A DNA stretch of 53,329 nt from Bacteroidales bacterium (GTDB lineage: Bacteria > Bacteroidota > Bacteroidia > Bacteroidales > UBA10428). Positions 17,483 to 26,323 of the stretch are shown piece after piece (position 1 is the stretch's first letter; each line of letters starts with the position of its first letter). A program made the translations under genes and the position numbers. The notes under the pieces were generated by a model. The model saw only the letters and a program-made list of their open reading frames with translations. It was not told where the DNA came from and did no database searches. Location of the stretch: assembly GCA_016931575.1 (NCBI GenBank), contig JAFGEO010000164.1, positions 1-53,329 on the forward strand, given 5' to 3'.

Positions 17483-17928
17483 TGTCTGGAAGTTGTTGTT
17501 GCATTCCGCATATTCCTCATGCTTTTATACAGGTTTTGGATCAGCATAAAAAGTGCATGAGGCAGCATAATGAAGGTCATGCCGGAATTCGGGACCATAT
17601 AAACCCCCAGCCCGACGAAGAGAAGATAGCTTATCGTAAAGCTATGGGGCAGGTACTTCTGCTTTCTCAGTATTTCGAAAACCAGGATTCCCAGGGGAAT
17701 CAGCAGGATTCCAAAGTAGAAGAACCAGAAAGCTGTAAAAGCTTCGAAATCGGTTTTCCCGGCAGCCGGTGGCAGTTCTGCCATTCCTGAGCTGATGCGA
17801 AAAAAACCGGAGCCGGCAAATTCCGACATTTTATACCCAAAACCCTCCGGGGAAAAGGCCAGACTGGTATGTAACAACCCGATCAGAATCAGGATGCTGC
17901 CTTGATTAATATAGTTTTGGACTCTCAT
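17479..17928 (-). CDS. Small four-helix membrane protein, DUF6463-like (second of four)
   Basis: The 149-residue protein opens with a membrane helix containing GSILILIGLLHTSLAF (Gly 10 residues before His). A soluble loop of about 35 residues follows, then three more helices and a basic tail (KSMRNMRNATTTSRQ). The layout, with an extracytoplasmic FAGSGFFRIS loop, resembles DUF6463 proteins, a family with no known function. It overlaps the genes on both sides by 4 bases. Tight coupling suggests equal production of the four proteins, perhaps as a complex. Confidence 0.78.
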   Translation of the reverse strand: MRVQNYINQGSILILIGLLHTSLAFSPEGFGYKMSEFAGSGFFRISSGMAELPPAAGKTDFEAFTAFWFFYFGILLIPLGILVFEILRKQKYLPHSFTISYLLFVGLGVYMVPNSGMTFIMLPHALFMLIQNLYKSMRNMRNATTTSRQ

Positions 17929-18305
17929 ACTGTTTGCGCTTTAAGATGAGTGCTACTCACTGCCAGTAAGACAGTCCCGATAACAGCAACCAGGAGGCTC
18001 AGCCAGGCAAAGGGGTTCTCCGGCATGCAACAGGCAGCCAGTATTCCTGCCAGCAGTATGAAACCGAACGTAAGCCTGATACGAAGGTTGTCGGCCTTGC
18101 CTTCTTTTACCAGGTTTGACTCCTTGATGAGGATCCATCCGACATAGATAAAGGCCATTCCGGTGGCTAAAAACATAAAGAGGAAAGGTTTGAAAATTGC
18201 CTTTGGAATTCCCCGCATGATGAAAGGGGTAAAGGCGCAATGGATAACTCCAAGCAGCAGTTCAAGACTGCCAACAATCCGGAGGGTTCTGATGAAAAGT
18301 TTCAT
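17925..18305 (-). CDS. Small four-helix membrane protein (first of four)
   Basis: From the ATG at 18305 the protein has 126 residues, with helices at about 4-22, 30-50, 70-88 and 98-118. Helix one contains GSLELLLGVIHCAF, the shared Gly-to-His motif (spacing 10). The frame is open to 18416, but the added 37 residues are not membrane-like and would overlap the protease gene's stop, so the internal ATG is preferred. It overlaps the next gene by 4 bases and begins the run of six coupled genes. The 107 bases upstream should hold the operon promoter; no exact TAnnTTTG was seen there. Confidence 0.74.
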   Translation of the reverse strand: MKLFIRTLRIVGSLELLLGVIHCAFTPFIMRGIPKAIFKPFLFMFLATGMAFIYVGWILIKESNLVKEGKADNLRIRLTFGFILLAGILAACCMPENPFAWLSLLVAVIGTVLLAVSSTHLKAQTV

Positions 18306-18412
18306 AATTTCAGGAATTGATTCCCGACAAAATTCCCGGATTTCCCCTGTTTGAACAAAAAAAATATATGTCCCGGGCAGAGTATCCGACCAGTTGGGCA
18401 GATTGATCGATA

Positions 18413-21400
18413 TCAATCCCTGCTAATCAGGATCAGCGCATGTTCTGAATGATGCATTTCAATGATTTGAAGGATATAGATCCCGGTTGGAAGTGAGAAG
18501 AGATCAAGGGTAACCGTCTCGTTTCTTTGGAGCTCACCAATGGTGTTCTTCATCAGGATATTCCCGCTTTCACTGAGAATATGAATCTCGACCTGCTCCC
18601 GGTTGCGGTCAGTGAATTGAAAATTCAATGTCCCCGAAGTCGGATTTGGATGGATCCTGAGTACTTCAGAATGTGGCAGGGTTTGGAGAGCTATTACATC
18701 AGTAATTTTTAACTTGACTGTGTCGGAAACAATACATCCCAGACTGTCTGTAACCCTTAACCATACAGAAAATTCACCCACCCCCAGCTGTTCCCCTTCC
18801 AACTTAAGAGAGGAGCTGGTGGAGCCGTCAAACCACACATAAGCGTCAAAGTTGTCTGAACTTGCTAACAGCGTGTATTCATCGAGGAATATTGTTGTGT
18901 CGGAAAAGGCAAATAATTCCGGATACTCACCAATTGTCAGATTCACCTGCCATGCATCACTTTCAATATCCTGTATGGTTTGTGTAACATAAAAGGGATA
19001 GGTTCCCGGGGCATTAATGCCGGTGCTGTAAGGACTGCCTGAATACAAAAGCTGCGAGAGTTCAGGATCAATATACCACTTAATATTCTGGCCGGAAGCA
19101 GTCATATTCGGTATAGTTTCGCCAAAACAGGCAAACTGATCTTCAGAATCAGGTGGTAAGGGGGTTATTGTCAGCGATATTTTGATCGCCTGGCTGCTGC
19201 AATCCTCTGTCTGTGTTACATAATAAGTATACATGCCGGGTTGGTCCATACCCGTTTGAAAAGTGTCGCCTTCAAATACACACTGAGTCAGTGTCTCGTC
19301 AGCATACCAGCAGATATCTTCCCCTTCGGCAATCAGGGGAGGAATAACGTCTCCATATATAACTTCCACATCCTGAACAACAGGAGGGGAAGGCACGGGA
19401 TAAATGGTGAGGGTGAGTCCTGCAGGCTCACTTTCAAATCCTGCTTTGGTCTGGGTAGCATATAGGGTGTATACTCCCGGCGCCATAAAGGCATTTCGAA
19501 GGGTATCACCCGATGCGAGCAGGGAGGGATTTGCCTGAATGCACCGTACGGAATGATATTGGCTCATACAATAAAAATCCCGGTTGATCTTAGATTCATT
19601 ATTGCTGAAACTTCGGGCCACACCTAAGTTGGTTAAGGTAGTATATGAACGTGTCCAGAAGTAGGCTTTTTCACCCTGAAAAACAAAATCGCTTCCGGAG
19701 TAAAAGCCAGCAGGCAGCACGGTAAAACCATAATCATCGGTACCAAAATTTTCTGGCAACCAGTGTTCTTCTCCGGGTTCTTTCAACTTATTCCCCTCAG
19801 TGGTTCCTCTCCAGCCGCCCATATTGGATGCACTTACTGACATGCCGATTGTTCGCTCGAGGATCTTCCATTCCTCATCACTGGGTAGTTTCCAACCGGA
19901 TGGGCATACCTTCCTGGCTGTTTCCCAGGTATATAACCGGCCATATACTTCCGCATTGTTCAGGCTATCGTGCTCAATATAAGCTGATCCTTCCGGTGTG
20001 AAAAAATTCAGGTTTTCGGCCATCCAGATCTGTTCGCCGATTTGTACACTTTTATAGGTTTGTCCGTCCCGGGGGTCGGTGTTTCCGGGAGCAAGGTACC
20101 AGTTAAGGTTTTCTCCCTCAGCAGTGACTTCCAGAGGACATCCGGTACAACCTATGGCGTCTGAAACAAGGGGAGGGTTCACTTCAGTAAAGATGGTGAG
20201 GGTAACTTTATCATCACCTCCCTCACAACTACCAAGGGTTTGGGTTACATAAAACTGATGGATCCCCGGACTGCTTATTCCCGGAGAATAGGTGGTGCCC
20301 TCATGGATAAGCTGGGTGAGATCTGCATCGGCATACCACTTTACCCCGGTTCCGGTGGCAACCAAATCGGGGATGGGCTCTCCCTCATTGATGATAGTAT
20401 CACGGACCAATGGAGGTAAGGGCAGGAGGGTGTAACGGCCATAGGAATCTATAGGACCCAGACAGGGATCGGAGTCATCCCCATCCCGCAAATCAGGACA
20501 TGGAGGACAATGATCCGGTTTTGGACCGGTACCCCAGGAATAGTAGCCGTCACCATCGTTGTCAACACATGCAATATCCAGCTTGCTATGTCCGTAGGAA
20601 CTATGTAAGCTTAGACGGTAAACCCATCCAAGGTCTGAAACATCGCAAACAATCCATGCATAGCCCTGTTCCCCGAAATTGGTTCCATAGGAATTTTTTA
20701 TCTGCCAGGCTGTTTGTCCTACCAATGGATCGCCTTCTGCTATTTTGATCCAGGGGATTTCGGATGAATTTGTGTAGATCGAATCGCCGGGCTCAATCGT
20801 TTTATATCCGGCCAGGGCGACAACATGTGACCAGGGCAGGACTTCCATGGTAACAGGCCCCGTGATGATCATGGTTTTCACACAGTCAAAAGTTTGGGTC
20901 CAGTAATAAATAGTGCCCAGGATGATGCGGTTATCATAATAACTACACAGATTACACGGTGCATTATCCGCTATGTAGGGGAAGCAGGCTTCATCCCGGA
21001 TACCCTTATTTTGTATGTGGTTCAGGGCCAATGTCAGATTACCTCCTGAGCAGTCTCCCGCTTCTGAGCAGGATACCAGTTCCTGTTCAGAAAGATCGAG
21101 ATCCAGGTGCCGGTTAAAATAAATATTTGCCAGCAGTTCAGTTGCTGCCACAGCACCGAATGCCCAACAACTTCCACAGCCCTGCTGATTTTTAACGGGT
21201 GTCATCCAGTCTTGTCCATGACGGTGCCGCCAGTTAAATTCCTTTACGTAAGGCAATTCGATCTTTGCCGGGGGAGGAAGGCTCATTTTTGAGCGGCGTG
21301 AAGCATTAAAGGTACCAGGCATAAGGTAAATGCCTCCTGTGTAGTATTCAAACCCCTGTAAATTAGGTATTCTCCCTCCAAAGAAAAGCTTCTTCTCCGC

Positions 21401-22006
21401 ATAGCTCATTTCAGACAGGGAGGTTTTTCCGGCTATCCATTTTTGACCGGTTCGCTGAAGGCTTGTGTTGATGCTTTTGATTTTTTCCGCCTGTTGCTCC
21501 TGTTGCTGCAGTAGCGTTCTTTTTCGGGCTGTCTGGAGGTCCTGTCCTACGATAATTTCTTTGAGGAGCAGGGAGGCATCAATTATTTCAATTTTCAGAG
21601 AGACAGGAACGACATGGTTCAAATCTACGGTCTCATCCGCAAACCTGGTTATCGAGAAATGTTGTTTGTTGTTCAGCAGCGGATAAGTCTCGTACACCAG
21701 GTATTCTGAAAATTTTTCATCAATTAGGATGATACGCACCAGGCTGGTATCCGAGTTTAAACTTATTTCCGCATCGATCGCTAAGCCTGAAACAGCTTCC
21801 CTGACAGTAAAAGGATAAAGGGTGATACCTTGACTGATCTGTTTTTGTACAGCAATTTTTTTTATATTGTTCTGGTTCAGACGGAAAGCCTGTGGAGAAT
21901 CTTGTGCATGCAGGTTATGTCCGGCAGTAAGGCTAAAGAACAGGAGATTTAATAAGCATATACCATGCTGAAAGATTTTTTTCTGTACAGGATTCACTGA
22001 AAACAT
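18413..22006 (-). CDS. T9SS-secreted papain-like (C1) cysteine protease with FISUMP and Ig-like repeats
   Basis: The 1,197-residue protein has a signal peptide (cleavage near LHAQ35), an N-terminal region, then a C1 peptidase domain (about 255-475) with oxyanion Gln274, catalytic Cys280 (GCGSCWAF), His394 (WSHVVALAGY) and Asn438 (IKNSYGTNFGEQGY), so all catalytic residues are present. A Cys/Asp-rich, possibly calcium-binding stretch follows (NDGDGYYS), then Ig-like repeats each containing a [VI]-x-W-Y module and F-Y-V-T-Q-T, interrupted by a FISUMP domain (about 655-825). The last 80 residues are a T9SS type A sorting domain (HPNPTSG, PTGIYILQI). It should be exported through T9SS and anchored or released at the surface. 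Confidence 0.93.
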   Translation of the reverse strand: MFSVNPVQKKIFQHGICLLNLLFFSLTAGHNLHAQDSPQAFRLNQNNIKKIAVQKQISQGITLYPFTVREAVSGLAIDAEISLNSDTSLVRIILIDEKFSEYLVYETYPLLNNKQHFSITRFADETVDLNHVVPVSLKIEIIDASLLLKEIIVGQDLQTARKRTLLQQQEQQAEKIKSINTSLQRTGQKWIAGKTSLSEMSYAEKKLFFGGRIPNLQGFEYYTGGIYLMPGTFNASRRSKMSLPPPAKIELPYVKEFNWRHRHGQDWMTPVKNQQGCGSCWAFGAVAATELLANIYFNRHLDLDLSEQELVSCSEAGDCSGGNLTLALNHIQNKGIRDEACFPYIADNAPCNLCSYYDNRIILGTIYYWTQTFDCVKTMIITGPVTMEVLPWSHVVALAGYKTIEPGDSIYTNSSEIPWIKIAEGDPLVGQTAWQIKNSYGTNFGEQGYAWIVCDVSDLGWVYRLSLHSSYGHSKLDIACVDNDGDGYYSWGTGPKPDHCPPCPDLRDGDDSDPCLGPIDSYGRYTLLPLPPLVRDTIINEGEPIPDLVATGTGVKWYADADLTQLIHEGTTYSPGISSPGIHQFYVTQTLGSCEGGDDKVTLTIFTEVNPPLVSDAIGCTGCPLEVTAEGENLNWYLAPGNTDPRDGQTYKSVQIGEQIWMAENLNFFTPEGSAYIEHDSLNNAEVYGRLYTWETARKVCPSGWKLPSDEEWKILERTIGMSVSASNMGGWRGTTEGNKLKEPGEEHWLPENFGTDDYGFTVLPAGFYSGSDFVFQGEKAYFWTRSYTTLTNLGVARSFSNNESKINRDFYCMSQYHSVRCIQANPSLLASGDTLRNAFMAPGVYTLYATQTKAGFESEPAGLTLTIYPVPSPPVVQDVEVIYGDVIPPLIAEGEDICWYADETLTQCVFEGDTFQTGMDQPGMYTYYVTQTEDCSSQAIKISLTITPLPPDSEDQFACFGETIPNMTASGQNIKWYIDPELSQLLYSGSPYSTGINAPGTYPFYVTQTIQDIESDAWQVNLTIGEYPELFAFSDTTIFLDEYTLLASSDNFDAYVWFDGSTSSSLKLEGEQLGVGEFSVWLRVTDSLGCIVSDTVKLKITDVIALQTLPHSEVLRIHPNPTSGTLNFQFTDRNREQVEIHILSESGNILMKNTIGELQRNETVTLDLFSLPTGIYILQIIEMHHSEHALILISRD

Positions 22007-22205
22007 GGTCTGCTACGCTCTGAATTTGATACTAATACTACAAAATTCTTTTCAGATCATAATTTTTCTTTCATGCAAAGTGGCATAATGATGACGAATG
22101 CACAGAATATCCAGGTGGCGGACTTCAATGGAAGGCAAGCCAAAATTCAAAATTAGGGGCATTTCTTTATCCCTGATATCCGATCAGGTCTTAGTATCAG
22201 GATTA

Positions 22206-23015
22206 TTATTTCTGCTTCCCTTTACCTTTATAAATATATTCACCAATACGTCTCACACGTTCCATTTCCCCGGAACTTAATGGTCCAAGCTCTATAGCCT
22301 TCAGGTTCTCCTGCAGGTGTTCCAGGGTTTTTGGGCCGGTCAGGCAGACATGGATATGCTCATCCGACAGGGCAAAACGGTAGCAGTCGGCAGCTGTAAG
22401 AGGAGCTTCCCCCGGCGGCATTTTCTTCGGATCCATTAATTGTCTCCAGCTTGTAGCCGTGAAAGCAACAATTCCAGGATTGTGTTTTTCTGACACAAAG
22501 GGGAAGATATCCTTCTCGGCCCCTGAATGCACTGCATTGTATCGAACATGGTATACCTCCAGCAGGTTTTCATTAATCATCTTCCCGATCATTCCCCGGT
22601 TATGACCGGTCATTCCGATGTGGCTCACCAGTCCCTTCTCTTTCAGTCTTTTAGCTCCCTGCAGTACCCGAGGGGAGGGTTTCCAGCTGTAATAACCCAG
22701 CAGCATGACATCAATATGGTCTGTTCCGAGTAGCTTCAGGCTTTTTTTAACATAGTAGCTGTTCAGCAGGGAATTATGCCCGTAGCTGTGCACGGCAATG
22801 ATCAGCCGGTCGCGCATCCCCGCATGGATTATGTTGCGCATGGCTTTTAACATTTCTTTCGACCGGCCTTTCATGAAGGAGTTCCATACAAAGTAATTGC
22901 AGCCTTTCTCAAAGGCTTCTTCATAAGCCCTGGCTGGGGCGCCATAACTGGATGCAATACCCAGCGGGCCAACCTTCAGATTTGTATTTCCAAGTATGCG
23001 GGGAGCGAAGTTCAT
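22206..23015 (-). CDS. Aldo/keto-reductase-like protein lacking the catalytic tetrad
   Basis: The 269-residue protein has the AKR barrel pattern: LGNTNLKVGPLGIASSYG, EAFEKGCNYFVWNS, SLKLLGTDHIDVMLLGYYSW, GLVSHIGMTGHNRGM and HVCLTGPKTLEHLQEN. The residues that normally carry catalysis differ: the F-D-T-A motif reads FVWNS, the Lys strand reads IIAVHSYG, and the LLLH His reads LLGYY. An NAD(P)H-dependent reduction by the usual chemistry is therefore doubtful. It may bind nucleotide or a ligand without catalysing, or use other residues. It is divergent from the small lipoprotein gene at 23071, with 55 bases between. Confidence 0.8.
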   Translation of the reverse strand: MNFAPRILGNTNLKVGPLGIASSYGAPARAYEEAFEKGCNYFVWNSFMKGRSKEMLKAMRNIIHAGMRDRLIIAVHSYGHNSLLNSYYVKKSLKLLGTDHIDVMLLGYYSWKPSPRVLQGAKRLKEKGLVSHIGMTGHNRGMIGKMINENLLEVYHVRYNAVHSGAEKDIFPFVSEKHNPGIVAFTATSWRQLMDPKKMPPGEAPLTAADCYRFALSDEHIHVCLTGPKTLEHLQENLKAIELGPLSSGEMERVRRIGEYIYKGKGKQK

Positions 23016-23070
23016 GGTGGAAAGTTTTAGTATGGTAAAATAATTATGTCTTACTTTAGTTAGTTTTGTA

Positions 23071-23301
23071 ATGGATAAAAATAGAAAAATGATCAGGAAT
23101 AATTTGAAATATCTACTTCGTTCTGCATGGCTTTTATTGCCATTTATCGTAATGGGGAGCCTCCAGTCCTGCCAGAAAACTGATTGTCAGGGTTGCTACC
23201 CGGATGCTCCCTGGTCGGCGCCGGGACAATCCGTATGCTATCCCGATAAAGATATGTGCGAGGACGAACTGGGTGTGGAATGCTACAGGTGTAATAAGTA
23301 A
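23071..23301 (+). CDS. Small Cys-rich lipoprotein
   Basis: The 76-residue product has a basic N-terminus, a hydrophobic segment (AWLLLPFIVMGS) and a lipobox-like LQSC, after which come six Cys in about 40 residues (DCQGC, VCYPD, MCEDE, ECYRC). It would be exported, lipidated and perhaps disulfide-bonded or metal-binding. A TAGTTTTG box lies only 3 bases before the ATG at 23071, which would place the transcript start inside the frame, so the ATG at 23089 (MIRNNLK) may be the true start. No family is recognised. Confidence 0.6.
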   Translation: MDKNRKMIRNNLKYLLRSAWLLLPFIVMGSLQSCQKTDCQGCYPDAPWSAPGQSVCYPDKDMCEDELGVECYRCNK

Positions 23302-23319
23302 CCGTCCGAAATAAAACTG

Positions 23320-23327
23320 TAAGTTTG
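23320..23327 (+). promoter_or_regulatory. TAnnTTTG -7 box before the SUI1-like gene
   Basis: TAAGTTTG matches the housekeeping -7 element exactly and lies 19 bases before the ATG at 23346. No TTTG at -33 was found. Confidence 0.42.
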
Positions 23328-23345
23328 TCCGTAAAATAATGTGCT

Positions 23346-23678
23346 ATGGCAAAGGATTGGAAAGACAGGCTGGGGGTGGTATATTCGACTAATCCTGACT
23401 TTCAGTATAAGAAGGAGCAGGGCGACGAGGATGAAACTCCCGGACCTTCGAAGCAGAACTTACGCGTATATAAGGAAAATAAGGGGAGGAAAGGTAAAAC
23501 CGTAACCCTGGTTAAGGGATTTGTCGGGACAGAAGATGACCTGAAGGAGCTGGGTCGGATGTTAAAAACCAAATGTGGCGTCGGGGGATCTGTAAAGGAT
23601 TCCGAAATCCTTATTCAGGGGGAATTTGTTGATCGTGTGAAAAAGATTCTCTCTGAGGAGGGGTACAGGGTAAAATAG
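23346..23678 (+). CDS. Translation initiation factor SUI1/eIF1-like (YciH family)
   Basis: The 110-residue protein has the SUI1 fold: GRKGKTVTLVKGFVGTEDDLKELGRMLKTKCGVGGSVKD, then EILIQGEFVDRVKKILSEEGYRVK. The GVGGS turn and the IQG strand are family hallmarks. Bacterial YciH proteins are related to eIF1 and can influence start-site fidelity, but are not essential in E. coli. The first 40 residues are charged and probably disordered. It ends 182 bases before the convergent TonB receptor gene. Confidence 0.92.
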   Translation: MAKDWKDRLGVVYSTNPDFQYKKEQGDEDETPGPSKQNLRVYKENKGRKGKTVTLVKGFVGTEDDLKELGRMLKTKCGVGGSVKDSEILIQGEFVDRVKKILSEEGYRVK

Positions 23679-23760
23679 TATCCTCCAGAGACGCCCGATT
23701 TGGGCGCTTGTTCCATATCGCCCCCAAAAAGCTGTTTGTTAGCCCGCAATAAAATCTTCC

Positions 23761-23837
23761 TCTTCCTGAAGTATGAGCCAGAAATCCCGCAGCGTTGCTA
23801 CGCCGCGGGATCAGGAAGAAACCCTAACAGGTTTCTT
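23761..23837. terminator. Nested stem-loops in the convergent SUI1/TonB gap
   Basis: Three dyads overlap: TCTTCCTG/CAGGAAGA (23761-23768 with 23812-23819), ATCCCGC/GCGGGAT (23784-23790 with 23805-23811), and AAGAAACC/GGTTTCTT (23816-23823 with 23830-23837). The outer and last stems share bases and cannot form together. Being between two converging genes, they probably act as a bidirectional terminator. A further CGCCC/GGGCG stem lies at 23692-23706. Confidence 0.5.
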
Positions 23838-23860
23838 ATATATACTCGTAAAGTAAATCC

Positions 23861-26281
23861 TTAGAACTTGCCACCACCGTTATTCTTGTCGTACTCAACA
23901 TCGCGTTCTATCTTCTTCACCTGGCCACCGTAGCTGAAATTATAGGTAAACTCTATGGCGAACAGGTGTTGTACATCAACAGCACCCTCCCAGTATTCTG
24001 AATAGCCTGGTGCGTTAGTAGCTACGGCTGAATATTTGAAGTCCTTGATGAATGGATTATAAAATGCACTGAAATGCATCTTTTCGCCAATCTGCTTGTC
24101 GACCCCTATCAGGAAGAGCAGGTCTCTGCTGAATTCCCTCTGGTATGAGATGGATGGGCTCTGATATTGAAGTACCCCGACAAGAACAAATTCCTTTGGC
24201 AGGAAAATCAGAGCTGTGCCATCTGCACGGAAGCTGATCTTTTGGTTGTCTTCATCCAGGGAAAGGTCATAGTTCGAGCTAACTTCCCGATTGTAAACCG
24301 CAACATTCGAATTCAGCCTGAAGAACTTGAAAAGCTGAAAGGCAGAAGAAAATCCTACACCGTATTCCATGTCCCTGCCAATATTGGCGCGACTGATCTC
24401 GGTTACACCGTCAGGCCGGATGGTAGACAGATCCTGGATGCCGTTTTCAGTATAGCGGAAGTAGAGTTTTGGTGACAGGTAATTGCTTCCAAAGTTTTTG
24501 GAATAACTCAGCTCAAGCCGGTTTTCAATGGCCGGCCGGAGGTCGGGATTCCCTATGCGGACATGCAGTGAGTCTGTCCACGTAGTGAAGGGATTCAGGT
24601 CGCTCATGCCGGGTTTATAGAGTTTTCGGCGGAAAGTGAGTTTTACGGATTGCATATTGCCGAGGTCCTGACTTAAACTGACTTGTGGGAGCAGGCTCAT
24701 CAGAGTGATGTTGGTAGTATCCTCAATGTTAATGCCGGTATATTCCAGACGGACGCCAGCCTGCCAGCTAAATGTATTGACTTTTCCCATGATGTTGTAG
24801 TAGGCCGCATTCCAGTTTTCCGTATAGTGGAATTCTTCATTTTTAAGTTCGGAAATGTTCAGGGCGTTGGTGACGGCGAAGTCGTTGTTCATCCATCGCT
24901 CGCTCAGGCGGATACCTGCTTCGTTCTTAATTTCCTTAATGAAGAATGAATAATCCGACTTAAACTCAAGGGTGGTTCTCAGGTTCTCGGTGCGGTCGTA
25001 CCGATCAAATGTGGAGAGTTCCGTTACCTGGTCCTCCGGATCAAAGTAGTGAAAGGTATACGTATTATCGTTTGCTCCCGTCTGTGTGTAGTAATTTAGT
25101 TCCGCTGTAATCTCAGAACCTTTGTCATTGATGGTATGGCGGAAGAAAGCAGAGTGGAAATGGTTGTTGCTCTTATCCAGGTTATCCTGGTAGCTTTCAT
25201 AGTATTCCGTTAGGTTTTCGCCGGAATAGGTGCTGTGCTGACTGAAGTACGCGTCAGTGACACCTTTATGGCTTCTCCATTCGCCCAGGAGGTTCAGGGA
25301 GGTCTTTTCGCTCAGGAAAATGTCGACCCCATAGTTCATGTAGTTAAACTGCCAGCTGTTGAATCCTTCACCTCTTTTCTCATAGTAGAAGGGATTCTCA
25401 AATGAATTATCGATTTGAGTTGTCAGGAGTTCAGAACCCTTAAAGCGTTCATAATGAAGACGGTCTCCTACGTAAATGCGCATATTCTTATTTCCGAATT
25501 CGATATTGCCTCTCGGATTTAAAAGCAGTTTATCTGGAAGGGCTGCCGGGATCAGTACTGAGCCGTTCACCCCGGCCCTGCGGTTCTTCTTCAGGACGAT
25601 ATTTACCACTGCCGAAATATCCGAGTCGTACTTTACACCCGGATTGGTGATCAGTTCCACTTTATCAATTACCTCAGGGGACAGCTGTGCAACAAAGTCT
25701 TTATTCCGGAGTACCCCGTCAACGAAAAACTGGATATCCGACTGGCCCTCAATAGTCACGTTATCCTGAAAGTCAACGGATACAGATGGAATATGTTTGA
25801 GCAGGTCAACCCCTGAGGTCGAAGCCGACCTGATATCATCGTTAATGGTGAAAACGGTACGGTCAACTTTTTCCTCCCCCTTGAGTCTTTCCTGTGTTAC
25901 TGATACTTCAGTCAGGTTAACAACATCAGCTTCGAGACCGGTGGGATCAATAGAGACAATCCTGTCCTTTCGGGTAATGGAGATGTTTTCAATGATTCTC
26001 GGTTTATACCCGATAAAGCTTACTTTAAGCTTGTAGTTGCCTTTCGGCACCTTGCCAATCACGAATTCTCCGGCATCGTCAGAAATAACCCCGGTTATCA
26101 GGCTCAGGTCTTCAGCCTGCAGGAGCGAAACCGAGGCGAAAGCAATGGGCTCCAGAGAGCTGCCATCAATAATTTTGCCTGTTATTTCCCCGGTAACCAG
26201 GTCGCCCTCATTCTCATTGGCAAACAGGCTTCCCGCGGATAAACAGAATAGCATCAATACAGTTAAAATTTTTGTTTTCAT
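23861..26281 (-). CDS. TonB-dependent-receptor-like outer membrane protein (CarboxypepD_reg, plug, barrel)
   Basis: The 806-residue protein has a signal peptide (to about residue 21), a carboxypeptidase regulatory-like domain (about 30-115: GEITGKIIDGSSLEPIAFASV to FIGYKPRIIENI), a plug-like domain (about 125-235: VSVDFQDNVTIEGQSDIQFFVDG) and a long barrel typical of the outer-membrane beta-barrel family with CarboxypepD_reg. It ends with KNNGGGKF, not the usual terminal aromatic on a strand, as is common in this subfamily. It imports or senses an unknown ligand. It lies 42 bases after the small exported-protein gene and is probably co-transcribed with it. Confidence 0.9.
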   Translation of the reverse strand: MKTKILTVLMLFCLSAGSLFANENEGDLVTGEITGKIIDGSSLEPIAFASVSLLQAEDLSLITGVISDDAGEFVIGKVPKGNYKLKVSFIGYKPRIIENISITRKDRIVSIDPTGLEADVVNLTEVSVTQERLKGEEKVDRTVFTINDDIRSASTSGVDLLKHIPSVSVDFQDNVTIEGQSDIQFFVDGVLRNKDFVAQLSPEVIDKVELITNPGVKYDSDISAVVNIVLKKNRRAGVNGSVLIPAALPDKLLLNPRGNIEFGNKNMRIYVGDRLHYERFKGSELLTTQIDNSFENPFYYEKRGEGFNSWQFNYMNYGVDIFLSEKTSLNLLGEWRSHKGVTDAYFSQHSTYSGENLTEYYESYQDNLDKSNNHFHSAFFRHTINDKGSEITAELNYYTQTGANDNTYTFHYFDPEDQVTELSTFDRYDRTENLRTTLEFKSDYSFFIKEIKNEAGIRLSERWMNNDFAVTNALNISELKNEEFHYTENWNAAYYNIMGKVNTFSWQAGVRLEYTGINIEDTTNITLMSLLPQVSLSQDLGNMQSVKLTFRRKLYKPGMSDLNPFTTWTDSLHVRIGNPDLRPAIENRLELSYSKNFGSNYLSPKLYFRYTENGIQDLSTIRPDGVTEISRANIGRDMEYGVGFSSAFQLFKFFRLNSNVAVYNREVSSNYDLSLDEDNQKISFRADGTALIFLPKEFVLVGVLQYQSPSISYQREFSRDLLFLIGVDKQIGEKMHFSAFYNPFIKDFKYSAVATNAPGYSEYWEGAVDVQHLFAIEFTYNFSYGGQVKKIERDVEYDKNNGGGKF

Positions 26282-26323
26282 AGTTCAGGTTTATAATAAG
26301 ATGGATAATAATTCCAATGCAGG

